Shown here piece after piece: positions 44,306 to 52,075 of a DNA stretch of 64,000 nt. Under the pieces are notes generated by a model. It made no database searches. It saw only the letters and a program-made list of their open reading frames with translations, and had not been told where the DNA came from. The translations under genes were made by a program, and so were the position numbers. Within the stretch, counting starts at the first letter, position 1. Each line of letters starts with the position of its first letter. Origin of the DNA: an uncultured Eubacteriales bacterium (GTDB lineage Bacteria; Bacillota; Clostridia; Oscillospirales; Oscillospiraceae); assembly GCA_934597725.1 (NCBI GenBank), contig CAKTSK010000006.1:24096-88095 (forward strand). Reading direction: 5' to 3'.

Positions 44306-45853
44306 TCACAGGTTGGGGATGTTCTTCCCGTCCTCGGTCAGCGCGGCGGGATAGGTCTCCTGCAGCTTGCTGTACCAGCTGTCGTAATCGGCGGTGCGCA
44401 GGGCGCTCTCGGCCTGATACTTCCAGCGGATCTGGCCAAAGTCCTGCAGATAGAGGATCTGATAGCCCACCTCGTTGCCGGAGCTGTCGGTGGAGGGGAG
44501 GATGGTGGTGTCGCCCACCTTCCGGTCTGCGGCAAAGAGGAAGTCGAGGTAATCGGTCTCCATGGCGTCCCGGTTGGCGTCCTTGTGCAGGCCGCCGTCC
44601 TCCTTGGTGGCTGCGTCATCGCTGTGCTCCTTGGCCAGGGCGGCAAAGGAGTCCTCGGTGGCCTCTCCCTGCTTCCACTGGTCCAGCAGGCCCTCGGCCT
44701 CTTCCTTGGCGGCGGCCAGCTGCTCCTCGGTGGGCAGGGCGGTGGCGCCGTCCTCGCTGGGGGTGGTCTCTGCCAGGACCTGGATGGCGCGGTAGCTCAT
44801 GGTCTGGTAGCTGTCCTCCTCCTTGGTGCGGCCCAGGAACTGCACCACGCAGTAACCGGTGTTGCTGACCTCAATGGCGGTGATGTCCCCGGCCTGCCGG
44901 GCGCTGTCGGTGAGCCAGTCTTTGTAGGTGGCGGTGAGGGAGCCTCCCAGGGTGTCGGTCTTGTGGTTGTACTCCGGGTCCTCATAGGACGCGGCAGAGG
45001 TCTCGTCCAGGTATTCCAGGGCGGCGGTGTTGAAGGCGGTGCCGGCCCGGACCTGGGCCACCATGCTGTCGGCGTTTTTCTTGGCCTGGTCCATGGCGGC
45101 CTTGGTCTCCTCTTCGGTGGGCTCGACGGGGTTGCCCTCCTCGTCGGTTTTGTCCTCAAAGGTGGCGTTGAGATAGCAGAAGCGGTAGTCGTAGGTATCC
45201 AGGTCGGCGGGATGCTCCAGGTAGTAGGCGTTCAGCTCCTCCTCGGAGTAGGAGAAGGTGTCCTGCTTTTCCTGGGCATATTCGCTGGCCAGGATGGAGC
45301 GGGTGACGATGTCCTTGAACAGGGACTTGGTCATGCCCCGGCCATAGCTGGCTTTCAGATAAGAGGACTCCGAACCCATGCCGCTCTGGACGCTGTAGGC
45401 GTACAGGGTGTCCATGTTGTCCTTGACGGCGGCTTCGCCCTCTGCCGAGAGGGTGTATCCGGCGGCTTCCGCCTCGGTGCAGAGGATGGAGACCTGCTGC
45501 AGCTGATTCAGGGCCTGCTCCAGGAAGTAGTCGGCATAGGTGATGCCCTTCTCTTCGTTGTACATCTGCTCCGAGGGGGAGAGGGACGTGTCATAGCCCA
45601 TGTCCATGCCCATCTGCTGGTATTGCTGGGCCTGGGCGAGGTAGGTGTTGGCGGTGGTGTTGTAGTAGTAGGCCACCTCCGTGGTGGTGAATTCCTGGTC
45701 CCCCACCGTGGCGGCAACGGCATTTTGATTGTCAAAAAAGAACGTATGCCAGATCAGCAGCGCGGCGACCAGAACGGCGACAATGATGCCGATGGCCCAG
45801 TAGAGCTTTGCTTTCTTGCTCATGGGCTCCTTCTGTCGGGTGGAATGGTTCAT
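44306..45853 (-). CDS. PrsA/SurA-like parvulin-type peptidylprolyl isomerase, membrane-anchored
   Basis: Extracytoplasmic foldase of 515 residues. One N-terminal membrane anchor lies at about 16-36, followed by a SurA_N-like helical chaperone region beginning VATVGDQEFTTTEVAYYY. The parvulin-like domain is in the C-terminal half: SFAALAKEHSDDAATKEDGG and GYQILYLQDFG. The protein is very acidic, typical for exported proteins. It has no lipobox, unlike classical PrsA. ATG 45853 follows AAGGAGGAGG at a rather long distance; an internal ATG at 45823 with AAGGAG too close is the alternative. Confidence 0.86.
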   Translation of the reverse strand: MNHSTRQKEPMSKKAKLYWAIGIIVAVLVAALLIWHTFFFDNQNAVAATVGDQEFTTTEVAYYYNTTANTYLAQAQQYQQMGMDMGYDTSLSPSEQMYNEEKGITYADYFLEQALNQLQQVSILCTEAEAAGYTLSAEGEAAVKDNMDTLYAYSVQSGMGSESSYLKASYGRGMTKSLFKDIVTRSILASEYAQEKQDTFSYSEEELNAYYLEHPADLDTYDYRFCYLNATFEDKTDEEGNPVEPTEEETKAAMDQAKKNADSMVAQVRAGTAFNTAALEYLDETSAASYEDPEYNHKTDTLGGSLTATYKDWLTDSARQAGDITAIEVSNTGYCVVQFLGRTKEEDSYQTMSYRAIQVLAETTPSEDGATALPTEEQLAAAKEEAEGLLDQWKQGEATEDSFAALAKEHSDDAATKEDGGLHKDANRDAMETDYLDFLFAADRKVGDTTILPSTDSSGNEVGYQILYLQDFGQIRWKYQAESALRTADYDSWYSKLQETYPAALTEDGKNIPNL

Positions 45854-45906
45854 AACGTGTGTGTCCTCCTCCTTATCGGTTCGGATAGAAAAATTTAGGA
45901 GCTTTT

Positions 45907-45935
45907 ATTATAACAAAGATACCCGGCCTTTGCAA
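45907..45935 (-). promoter_or_regulatory. promoter for the PrsA-like gene
   Basis: Minus strand TTGCAA (45935-45930) and TATAAT (45912-45907) with a 17-bp spacer. Confidence 0.82.
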
Positions 45936-45985
45936 GGAAAACAGCATTTCCACCCGGAAAGCGGGGGAAAATCCACTGCGGCGCG

Positions 45986-46014
45986 TGGAAACGATGCCGG
46001 TTTTGTGGTATCCT
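45986..46014 (+). promoter_or_regulatory. possible promoter for the gene at 46066
   Basis: TGGAAA at 45986-45991 and TATCCT at 46009-46014, 17-bp spacer, 50 bp before the ATG. Confidence 0.5.
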
Positions 46015-46065
46015 TCTGGTAACACAGAAAAGCGGTGTGATCCGTCTGGAACAGGAGGTACCACA

Positions 46066-46662
46066 ATGGCGATCCGTGATATGCAACAACTGAAACGGCT
46101 TGGCCGGTACGGCGCAGCGATCGGTCTGGAACCGGGGGAGGAGACGGCCGACTACTTCTGCACCCCGGTGGGGGCAGCGGTCCTTGGTTGGGACAACGAC
46201 ATTCACTACTGCGTCCTGGAGCAGTTCGGGGACATGGTGTTTTGCGTCAACCCGGAAAGCTGCGGCGAGCAGTATGTCTATCCGCTGGCCAGCAGCACAG
46301 AGGATTTCCTGCGTCTGCTGCTGGCCACCAAACACACGAATGTGATGCAGCAGATCCTATGGTGGGACCGGGCGCAATATGAGGCCTTTCTCCGCGCGCC
46401 GGATACCGTGGCCTATGCTGCCTCTCCGGCGGCGGTGGAAGCCCTGTCGCTGCTCCGGGACGAGTGGGGGATCGTCCCCATGGAAGATCCCTTCGGCTAC
46501 ATCAAAGCCCTGCAAGGGTCCTTTCCCTATGAAAAGATCCCCTTTTCCCGGGCATATTATGACACGCTGGGGCTTGCGCGCCCGGATGGCACACAGCCGG
46601 AGGAACCTGAGGACGCGGCCGAAACCGTCGCGTTCTGCATAGAAAAACAAGAAACCCGCTGA
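46066..46662 (+). CDS. uncharacterised protein, possibly SUKH/SMI1-like
   Basis: Soluble protein of 198 residues; no signal peptide or membrane segment. The middle, VLGWDNDIHYCVLEQFGDMVFCVNP to YPLASSTEDFLRLLLA, resembles the SUKH (SMI1/KNR4) fold, whose members are often immunity or regulatory proteins, but the match is by pattern only and is weak. I do not recognise the C-terminal half. AGGAGG lies seven bases before the ATG at 46066. It stands alone between its promoter and a terminator. Confidence 0.6.
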   Translation: MAIRDMQQLKRLGRYGAAIGLEPGEETADYFCTPVGAAVLGWDNDIHYCVLEQFGDMVFCVNPESCGEQYVYPLASSTEDFLRLLLATKHTNVMQQILWWDRAQYEAFLRAPDTVAYAASPAAVEALSLLRDEWGIVPMEDPFGYIKALQGSFPYEKIPFSRAYYDTLGLARPDGTQPEEPEDAAETVAFCIEKQETR

Positions 46663-46667
46663 CCCAG

Positions 46668-46708
46668 ACCGCTGCCGGCCACCGTCGTGTGCGCCGCAGC
46701 GGTTTTTC
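46668..46708 (+). terminator. intrinsic terminator
   Basis: Stem ACCGCTGC (46668-46675) with GCAGCGGT (46696-46703), then TTTTTCTC. Confidence 0.82.
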
Positions 46709-46766
46709 TCTCTAAGCAGCACGCTCCTTTGGTCTGGTGACCAGGATACAGACAAGAAAAAACTGC

Positions 46767-46824
46767 TTGACAAATACCCGGTGGGGGTATATGATGCAGA
46801 AGAAAAGATACCCCTAGGGGGTAT
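46767..46824 (+). promoter_or_regulatory. copper-responsive promoter with two CsoR-type operators
   Basis: TTGACA (46767-46772) and TATGAT (46790-46795) with a 17-bp spacer. One inverted repeat TACCC-N5-GGGTA lies in the spacer at 46775-46789. A second, almost perfect one, ATACCCCTAGGGGGTAT, is at 46808-46824 just before the ribosome binding site. Both match the GC-rich CsoR operator type. Confidence 0.87.
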
Positions 46825-46842
46825 TTGATCCAGGAGGAAATG

Positions 46843-47148
46843 ATGATGGAACAGGAAACCTGCTGCTGCCACAAGACCAAGGAACGCCCCCAGGACGAGA
46901 TGAAACGGCTCCTCAACCGCCTCAGCCGGATCGAGGGGCAGATCCGGGGCATCCGAGGGATGGTAGAAAAAGATGCCTATTGCACCGACATTCTGACCCA
47001 GTCTGCGGCAGTGACCGCCGCCATGAACGCCTTCAACCGGGACCTGCTGGCCAGCCACATCCGCACCTGTGTGGTCCAGGACATCCGGGCGGGCAAGGAC
47101 GAGGTCATTGACGAGCTGGTGCTGACCTTACAAAAACTGATGAAGTGA
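46843..47148 (+). CDS. csoR: copper-sensing transcriptional repressor CsoR
   Basis: All-helical metal sensor of about 101 residues that releases its operator on binding Cu(I). The Cys-His-Cys ligand set is visible as cysteine in AYCTDILTQ and histidine plus cysteine in SHIRTCV. The conserved RLLNRLSRIEGQIRGI helix precedes them. The N-terminus carries an extra CCCH cluster. Three ATG codons in a row (46840, 46843, 46846) follow AGGAGG; either of the last two is suitable. It lies behind two operators and 36 bp before copA. Confidence 0.94.
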   Translation: MMEQETCCCHKTKERPQDEMKRLLNRLSRIEGQIRGIRGMVEKDAYCTDILTQSAAVTAAMNAFNRDLLASHIRTCVVQDIRAGKDEVIDELVLTLQKLMK

Positions 47149-47184
47149 CCCTCGGCGGTCCCTTCCCAGGAAAGGAGTGATCCG

Positions 47185-49695
47185 ATGGAACAATTCCGCG
47201 TGACAGGAATGAGCTGCACCGCCTGCAGCGCCCGCGTCGAGAAAGCTGTCTCCCAGGTGCCCGGGGTGACCTCCTGCTCGGTCAGTCTGCTGACCAACTC
47301 CATGGGCGTGGAGGGGAGCGCCTCCGCCCAGGAGATCATCCAGGCCGTTGAGGCCAGCGGCTATGGCGCGGCGAAACAGGGGACGGCGGCGGCGGCAGAC
47401 CCTGGCGAGGATCTGCTGGCCGACCATGAGACCCTGGCGCTGAAAAAGCGCCTGCTCTGGTCCCTGCTGTTTCTGGCGGTGCTGATGTACTTTTCCATGG
47501 GGCACATGATGTGGGGCTGGCCGCTGCCGGCCTTCTACGAGGGAAACCATGTGGCCCAGGGGCTGACCCAGCTGCTGCTGACGGCGGCGGTCATGGTGAT
47601 CAACCAGAAGTTTTTTGTCAGCGGCTTCCAAAGCCTCTGGCACCGGGCCCCGAACATGGATACCCTGGTGGCCCTGGGCTCTGCGGCGGCCTTTGGTTAC
47701 AGCACCTATGCGCTGTTTGCCATGACCGCCGCCCAGGCGGCTGGCGATGGCGCGGCGGTCATGGCCTACGGCATGGATTTCTACTTTGAGTCTGCGGCCA
47801 TGATCCTCACCCTCATCACCGTGGGCAAGCTGCTGGAGGCCCGCTCCAAGGGGCGGACCACCGATGCCCTGAAGGGCCTCATGAAGCTGGCCCCCAAGAC
47901 GGCCGCCCTGCTGCGGGAGGGCAAGGAGGTCACCGTCCCCATCGACCAGGTGGTCCAGGGAGATCTGTTCCTGGTCCGGCCCGGCGAGACCATTCCGGTG
48001 GACGGCGTGGTGGTGGAGGGGACCAGCGCGGTCAATGAATCCGCCCTCACCGGCGAGAGCATCCCGGTGGACAAGGCCGCCGGGGACGGCGTCTCCGCCG
48101 CCACACTGAACCAGTCCGGTGCCCTCACCTGCCGGGCTACCCGGGTGGGGGAGGACACCACTCTGTCCCAGATCATCCAGATGGTCAGCGAAGCGGCGGC
48201 GACGAAAGCGCCCATTGCCAAGGTGGCCGACCGGGTCTCCGGCATTTTTGTGCCCACGGTGATCGCGCTGGCGCTGGTCACCACGGTGGTCTGGCTGGTG
48301 CTGGGGCATCCGGTGGGCTATGCGCTGGCCCGGGGGATCTCGGTGCTGGTCATCTCCTGCCCCTGTGCCCTGGGGCTGGCCACGCCGGTGGCCATTATGG
48401 TGGGCAACGGTGTGGGTGCCAAACACGGCATCCTGTTCAAGAACGCGGTCTCGCTGGAAAACGCCGGCAAGACCCAGGTGGTGGTCCTGGACAAGACGGG
48501 GACCATCACCGCCGGGCTGCCCCAGGTCACCGACTTGCTCCCTGCTCCCGGTGTCTCGGAAGAGGAATTGCTGCGTCTGGCCTTTGCCCTGGAACAGAAG
48601 AGCGAGCACCCCCTGGCCCGGGCCATTCTCCGGCGGGGAGAGGAGGCGGGACTGTCGCCGGAGGAGGTGACAGACTTCCAGGCTCTGCCCGGCAACGGCC
48701 TGATCGCCCGCTGGCAGGGGAGGCTCTTGCAGGGGGGCAGTTACGACTACCTTCGCCGGTATGCCGCCATCCCGGAGGACATGAAAGCCCAGTCCGACCG
48801 TCTGGCCGAGGAGGGCAAGACCCCGCTGTTCTTCGCCCGGGAAGGGGCGTTGGTGGGGATCATTGCCGTGGCGGATGTCATCAAGGCGGACAGCCCCCAG
48901 GCCATCCGGGAGCTGCAAGCCATGGGCATCCGCGTGGTGATGCTCACCGGGGACAACGAACGCACGGCCCGGGCCATCGGCCGGCAGGCCGGCGTGGATC
49001 AGGTGATCGCCGGGGTCCTCCCCGACGGGAAGGAGCGGGTGATCCGCCGGCTGAAGGAACAGGGCCGGGTGACCATGGTGGGCGACGGCATCAACGACGC
49101 CCCCGCCCTCACCCGAGCGGACCTGGGCATCGCCATCGGCGCCGGGGCCGACGTGGCCATCGACGCGGCGGACGTGGTGCTGATGAAAAGCCGGCTCAGC
49201 GACGTGCCGGCGGCCATCCGCCTGAGCCGGGCCACCCTGCGGAACATCCACCAGAATCTGTTCTGGGCGTTCCTGTATAATACCATTGGCATCCCGCTGG
49301 CCATGGGGGTCTTTGTCCCGCTGGGGCTGAACCTGAACCCCATGTTCGGCGCGGCGGCCATGAGCCTGTCCAGTTTTTGCGTGGTCACCAACGCGCTGCG
49401 TCTGAACCTGCAGAAGATCCACGACGGAAGCAAAGACCGCGCCATCCAACCCATTCCGATCTTACCAGAGGAGGAGACACAAACCATGGAAAAGACAATG
49501 AAAATCGAAGGCATGATGTGCGCCCACTGCGAGGCCCGGGTGAAGAAAGCCCTGGAAGCCCTGGACGCCGTGTCCCAGGCCGCTGTCAGCCACACCGACG
49601 GCACCGCCGTGGTCACCCTCACAGAGACCGTGGCCGACGAGGTCCTCAAGCAGGCGGTGGAGGCCCAGGACTATCCTGTGACAGACATTCGATAA
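47185..49695 (+). CDS. copA: copper-exporting P-type ATPase with N- and C-terminal HMA domains
   Basis: P1B-type ATPase exporting Cu(I), 836 residues. The N-terminal HMA domain has GMSCTACSARV (Cys11, Cys14). Membrane and actuator domains follow (SALTGESIPVDK), then the CPC metal site Cys392-Pro-Cys394, the phosphorylation motif DKTGT at Asp436, and GDGINDAPAL. Residues 768-836 form a second complete HMA domain with MMCAHC (Cys779, Cys782), equal to a CopZ chaperone fused to the C-terminus. A strong ribosome binding site precedes the methionine codon of that domain, see the separate entry. Confidence 0.96.
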   Translation: MEQFRVTGMSCTACSARVEKAVSQVPGVTSCSVSLLTNSMGVEGSASAQEIIQAVEASGYGAAKQGTAAAADPGEDLLADHETLALKKRLLWSLLFLAVLMYFSMGHMMWGWPLPAFYEGNHVAQGLTQLLLTAAVMVINQKFFVSGFQSLWHRAPNMDTLVALGSAAAFGYSTYALFAMTAAQAAGDGAAVMAYGMDFYFESAAMILTLITVGKLLEARSKGRTTDALKGLMKLAPKTAALLREGKEVTVPIDQVVQGDLFLVRPGETIPVDGVVVEGTSAVNESALTGESIPVDKAAGDGVSAATLNQSGALTCRATRVGEDTTLSQIIQMVSEAAATKAPIAKVADRVSGIFVPTVIALALVTTVVWLVLGHPVGYALARGISVLVISCPCALGLATPVAIMVGNGVGAKHGILFKNAVSLENAGKTQVVVLDKTGTITAGLPQVTDLLPAPGVSEEELLRLAFALEQKSEHPLARAILRRGEEAGLSPEEVTDFQALPGNGLIARWQGRLLQGGSYDYLRRYAAIPEDMKAQSDRLAEEGKTPLFFAREGALVGIIAVADVIKADSPQAIRELQAMGIRVVMLTGDNERTARAIGRQAGVDQVIAGVLPDGKERVIRRLKEQGRVTMVGDGINDAPALTRADLGIAIGAGADVAIDAADVVLMKSRLSDVPAAIRLSRATLRNIHQNLFWAFLYNTIGIPLAMGVFVPLGLNLNPMFGAAAMSLSSFCVVTNALRLNLQKIHDGSKDRAIQPIPILPEEETQTMEKTMKIEGMMCAHCEARVKKALEALDAVSQAAVSHTDGTAVVTLTETVADEVLKQAVEAQDYPVTDIR
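49467..49695 (+). other. possible internal translation start for a CopZ-like chaperone within copA
   Basis: AGAGGAGGAG at 49467-49476 lies nine bases before an in-frame ATG at 49486. Initiation there would give a 69-residue CopZ-like protein identical to the C-terminal HMA domain of CopA. Inference only; the same bases encode PEEETQT in the full protein. Confidence 0.45.
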
Positions 49696-49732
49696 CGAAA
49701 ACGCATCTGGGGACGCCGGTGCGCCCTGAACG

Positions 49733-49775
49733 ACAGTACGCCCTCTGCACACACAGAGGGCGTACTGTTGTTTTA
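49733..49775 (+). terminator. intrinsic terminator after copA
   Basis: Perfect 15-bp stem (49733-49747 with 49754-49768), 6-nt loop, TGTTTTATT tail. Confidence 0.93.
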
Positions 49776-49850
49776 TTCTGCGGCCGCCGCTGTGCCCCCT
49801 GTACTTCCTGATACAGTCACGTACAAAACAGGGGGGACGTTTTCCTGACC

Positions 49851-50774
49851 TCACATCTGCCGCAGCCGGGCGGCGTCCGCCAGCAGGGCGTCATAGCGCA
49901 GCTTCCTCTTGCCGCGGACCACCCCGGCGCACACCGGGCAGCCGTGCTGCTGCTTCCCGGCCCGGGCATAGACGGCGGCTTTCCAGACGTGACCCTCGGC
50001 GCACTGCCACCAGACCTTTTTGTGGGAGCCTGCCGTGACCATCTGGGGGGTCAGGTCTCCGTTGTAGGTGGGGTGCCACTGAGCGGCTACCTGGGGCCGG
50101 GTGGTGGCCAGGTCGTTGAACCCGGCCAGGACCTTTTTCCCGGCGCAGTAGGGACAGCCGGCGTCCCGCCCGGTCCGCATCCCCACTGCGGCCCGGTAGT
50201 CGTGCCCCAGGGGACAGCGCCACCAGACCTGCCGCTTGGTGAAGGGGGTCACCTGGGTGGGCAGCAGGTCCCCGTTTTTGTCCGGGTGCCACTGGGCCGC
50301 CACGGCGGGGAAGCGGGAGGCCAGGTCGTTTTCCCCGGCCAGGACCACCTTGCCGGCGCACACCGGGCAGCCGTTTCCCTCCAAAGCCCGGGCCTGGACC
50401 GGGGCACACCAGCTGTGCCCCTTTTCGCACCGCCACCAGACCTTGCGTTTGGCGCCGGGGGTGACGTCCCGGGGCGTCAGCGCGCCGTTTTTCTCCCGGT
50501 CCCACTGGGTCGCCAGGTCCGGGTGCCGCTGGGCCAGGTCATTCTCTCCGGCCAGCACCACCCGGTTGGCGCACACCGGACAGCCGCAGCCCGCCGCCCG
50601 GGCCCGGGCCTGCGCCTTCCAGAGATGGCCCTGCGCGCAGCGCCACCACACCGGCTGGGCGCTGCCGTAAGAAAGGTCGTCCGGGGTCAGCGCGCCGTTG
50701 GCCGTGGGGTCCCACTGCTCCAGCACGGCGGCCCGGCCTGTGCGCAAAAAGAAGTCATGCAGACTTTCTCCCAT
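49851..50774 (-). CDS. protein with four tandem treble-clef zinc-ribbon repeats (DUF4379-like)
   Basis: Protein of 307 residues made of four repeats of about 68 residues. Each has a tryptophan-containing lead (QWDPTANGALTP, QWDREKNGALTP and variants), a WWRC or WWQC knuckle, GHxW or GHDY, and a second knuckle GCPVC or GCPYC; CxxxGH plus CPxC would bind one zinc per repeat. Repeats are joined by the near-identical linker VVLAGENDLA. The family is thought to bind nucleic acid and is sometimes linked to nucleases, but no nuclease domain is present. GGAAGGAGGT precedes the ATG. Its promoter lies in a candidate invertible segment. Confidence 0.82.
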   Translation of the reverse strand: MGESLHDFFLRTGRAAVLEQWDPTANGALTPDDLSYGSAQPVWWRCAQGHLWKAQARARAAGCGCPVCANRVVLAGENDLAQRHPDLATQWDREKNGALTPRDVTPGAKRKVWWRCEKGHSWCAPVQARALEGNGCPVCAGKVVLAGENDLASRFPAVAAQWHPDKNGDLLPTQVTPFTKRQVWWRCPLGHDYRAAVGMRTGRDAGCPYCAGKKVLAGFNDLATTRPQVAAQWHPTYNGDLTPQMVTAGSHKKVWWQCAEGHVWKAAVYARAGKQQHGCPVCAGVVRGKRKLRYDALLADAARLRQM

Positions 50775-50791
50775 GCCGTACCTCCTTCCAC

Positions 50792-50813
50792 GGACAGAAT
50801 CAATATTCTGTCC
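50792..50813 (+). repeat. left inverted repeat of the candidate switch
   Basis: Nine-bp arms GGACAGAAT and ATTCTGTCC around the asymmetric centre CAAT, the form of a tyrosine-recombinase core site. It lies 18 bp upstream of the zinc-ribbon ATG and in RNA would form a hairpin just before the ribosome binding site. Confidence 0.85.
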
Positions 50814-50847
50814 GCAAAATTGCTACATATCACCAACAGATAAACAA

Positions 50848-50876
50848 AGTATAGCAATGATTTCGGGGAAAAGCAA
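50848..50876 (-). promoter_or_regulatory. promoter inside the candidate invertible segment
   Basis: Minus strand TTGCTT (50876-50871) and TATACT (50853-50848), 17-bp spacer, reading toward the zinc-ribbon gene 70 bp downstream. I found no comparable promoter on the other strand of the segment. Confidence 0.75.
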
Positions 50877-50898
50877 GGAAAATCCCCATTTTTGCCCA

Positions 50899-50937
50899 TA
50901 AAAAGCCGGCCGTGAATCGTGCTGTTTTTTCACGGCC
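50899..50937 (-). terminator. intrinsic terminator for the recombinase transcript, inside the segment
   Basis: Minus-strand stem GGCCGTGAA (50937-50929) with TTCACGGCC (50916-50908), then GGCTTTTT. It separates the recombinase transcript from the zinc-ribbon promoter in the present orientation. Confidence 0.8.
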
Positions 50938-51031
50938 TGGTTCAGTATGCACATTCGCTCTCTTTCCCTTGGAAAGAAGGGCGATTTTTTTGTCCCCTTT
51001 TGCAGGCCGGCAGGAGCTCCGCGCGGCGCAC

Positions 51032-51053
51032 GGACAGAATATTGATTCTGTCC
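51032..51053 (-). repeat. right inverted repeat of the candidate switch
   Basis: Same nine-bp arms with the centre ATTG, so it is the exact reverse complement of the copy at 50792-50813. Its last base is the third base of the recombinase TAG stop codon. Confidence 0.85.
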
Positions 51054-51898
51054 TACTGGACCAGTCCCAGCCGGTCCAGCGCGCGCCGGTGCTCCTCGCC
51101 GGAGGCCAGCAGATACAGCCGCGTGGTCTCAATGCTGCTGTGACCCAGCAGGTCGGCCAGCTTGGCGATGTCCCGGCACGCCTGATAGAACACCGTGGCA
51201 AACAGGTGCCGCAGGTTGTGGGGGAAGACCCTGGTCTCCTGCACGCCGGCATGACGGCACAGGCCCTTCAGCTCCGCCCAGATCTGGCGGCGGTCCAAGG
51301 GCTTTCCGCTTTTGGTGCGAAAGATCGCGCCGGAAGCGGTTTTCTGCTTTCTGGCATACTTCTGCAGCTTGCGGCAGAGCTTTCCCGGCAGCAGGATCAC
51401 GCGGATCTTTCCTTTCAGCGCCACCTCCGCGCGGCCCTGCCGGACAGCCTCCACGGTGATATAGCGGACCTCGCTGACCCGGATGCCCGTGGCGCAGATG
51501 GTCTCCATCAGCAGCGCCAGCCGTTCCCGGCCCAGGTCCTGGGCTGCTGTGTGCAGGCGGTGATAGTCCGGTTTGGTCAGCTCCCGCTCGGGCTCCCGGA
51601 ACAGCCGCCGCTGGATCTTCAAAAATTTCACCCGGTAGTCGTTCCAGCCGAGAAAGCGGAACAGCCCGTTGAGGGCGGAGAGCTTGGCGTTGATGGTGGT
51701 CGGGGCGTAGCGGTCCGCCACCAGGGCGGCCTTCCAGGCCGCCGCTGCCTCTCTGGTCACCGGGCGGCTGCCCAGCCAGGCAGCAAACATCCGAATGTCG
51801 TAGAGATATTTCGCCAGCGTGGCGGCGCTTTTTTCCTCTCGCGACAGATGGTGTGCATAGGCAGTGATCTGTTCGGCTGACAAGGTGGGATGGTACAT
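51053..51898 (-). CDS. tyrosine recombinase (XerC/D-like), candidate invertase of the adjacent segment
   Basis: Site-specific recombinase, 281 residues. The N-terminal SAM-like core-binding domain covers about 5-95. The catalytic domain has a full set: Arg140 in ATGIRVSEV, Lys164 in LKGKIRV, His227 and Arg230 in PHNLRHL, His253 in LGHSS, and nucleophile Tyr262. There is no arm-binding domain, as in stand-alone invertases. ATG 51898 behind GGAGGA; upstream in-frame sequence contains hairpins and is excluded. The stop codon lies in the right inverted repeat, tying the gene physically to the switch. Confidence 0.92.
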   Translation of the reverse strand: MYHPTLSAEQITAYAHHLSREEKSAATLAKYLYDIRMFAAWLGSRPVTREAAAAWKAALVADRYAPTTINAKLSALNGLFRFLGWNDYRVKFLKIQRRLFREPERELTKPDYHRLHTAAQDLGRERLALLMETICATGIRVSEVRYITVEAVRQGRAEVALKGKIRVILLPGKLCRKLQKYARKQKTASGAIFRTKSGKPLDRRQIWAELKGLCRHAGVQETRVFPHNLRHLFATVFYQACRDIAKLADLLGHSSIETTRLYLLASGEEHRRALDRLGLVQ

Positions 51899-52043
51899 GG
51901 CGTTCCTCCGATCGATCGTTTTTTGTTGTCCCGGAAGGGGCGCGGAAGAGAAGGGGACGCCCCTTCTTGCTGGCCGCAGCAACAGGATGACCCTGCCGCG
52001 CCAAGATATACGCCGGCAGCAGGAGGGGAGCTCCTTTGCACGC

Positions 52044-52074
52044 AAAAAAGCAGGAAACCACTACGGTTTCCTGC
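52044..52074 (-). terminator. intrinsic terminator upstream of the recombinase gene
   Basis: Perfect 10-bp stem GCAGGAAACC with GGTTTCCTGC (52074-52065 and 52059-52050), 5-nt loop, then six T on the minus strand. It sits two bases after the stop of a 22-codon ORF and 146 bp before the recombinase start. Confidence 0.85.
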
Positions 52075-52075
52075 T

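Larger units (their letters stand above)
50792..51053. other. candidate invertible promoter segment flanked by 22-bp inverted repeats
   Basis: The segment (262 bp with repeats, 218 bp inside) lies between the recombinase stop codon and the zinc-ribbon start. Its ends are exact reverse complements of each other. Inside are a promoter facing the zinc-ribbon gene and a terminator for the recombinase transcript. In the orientation present here the switch would be ON for the zinc-ribbon gene. Inversion is inferred from architecture and the adjacent recombinase, not shown. Confidence 0.7.

Noticed and set aside
4975..49115. Scattered CCGAGCGG matches outside the element (near 4975, 11961, 33473, 49110)
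   Set aside because: Number is in line with chance in 58 kb of GC-rich DNA, and only one carries the NG extension.
50792..51053. Reading the two inverted repeats only as operators or terminators
   Set aside because: Possible, but exact opposite orientation of an asymmetric centre, position at both ends of a promoter segment and the adjoining recombinase fit an invertible element better; no T tract follows either repeat.
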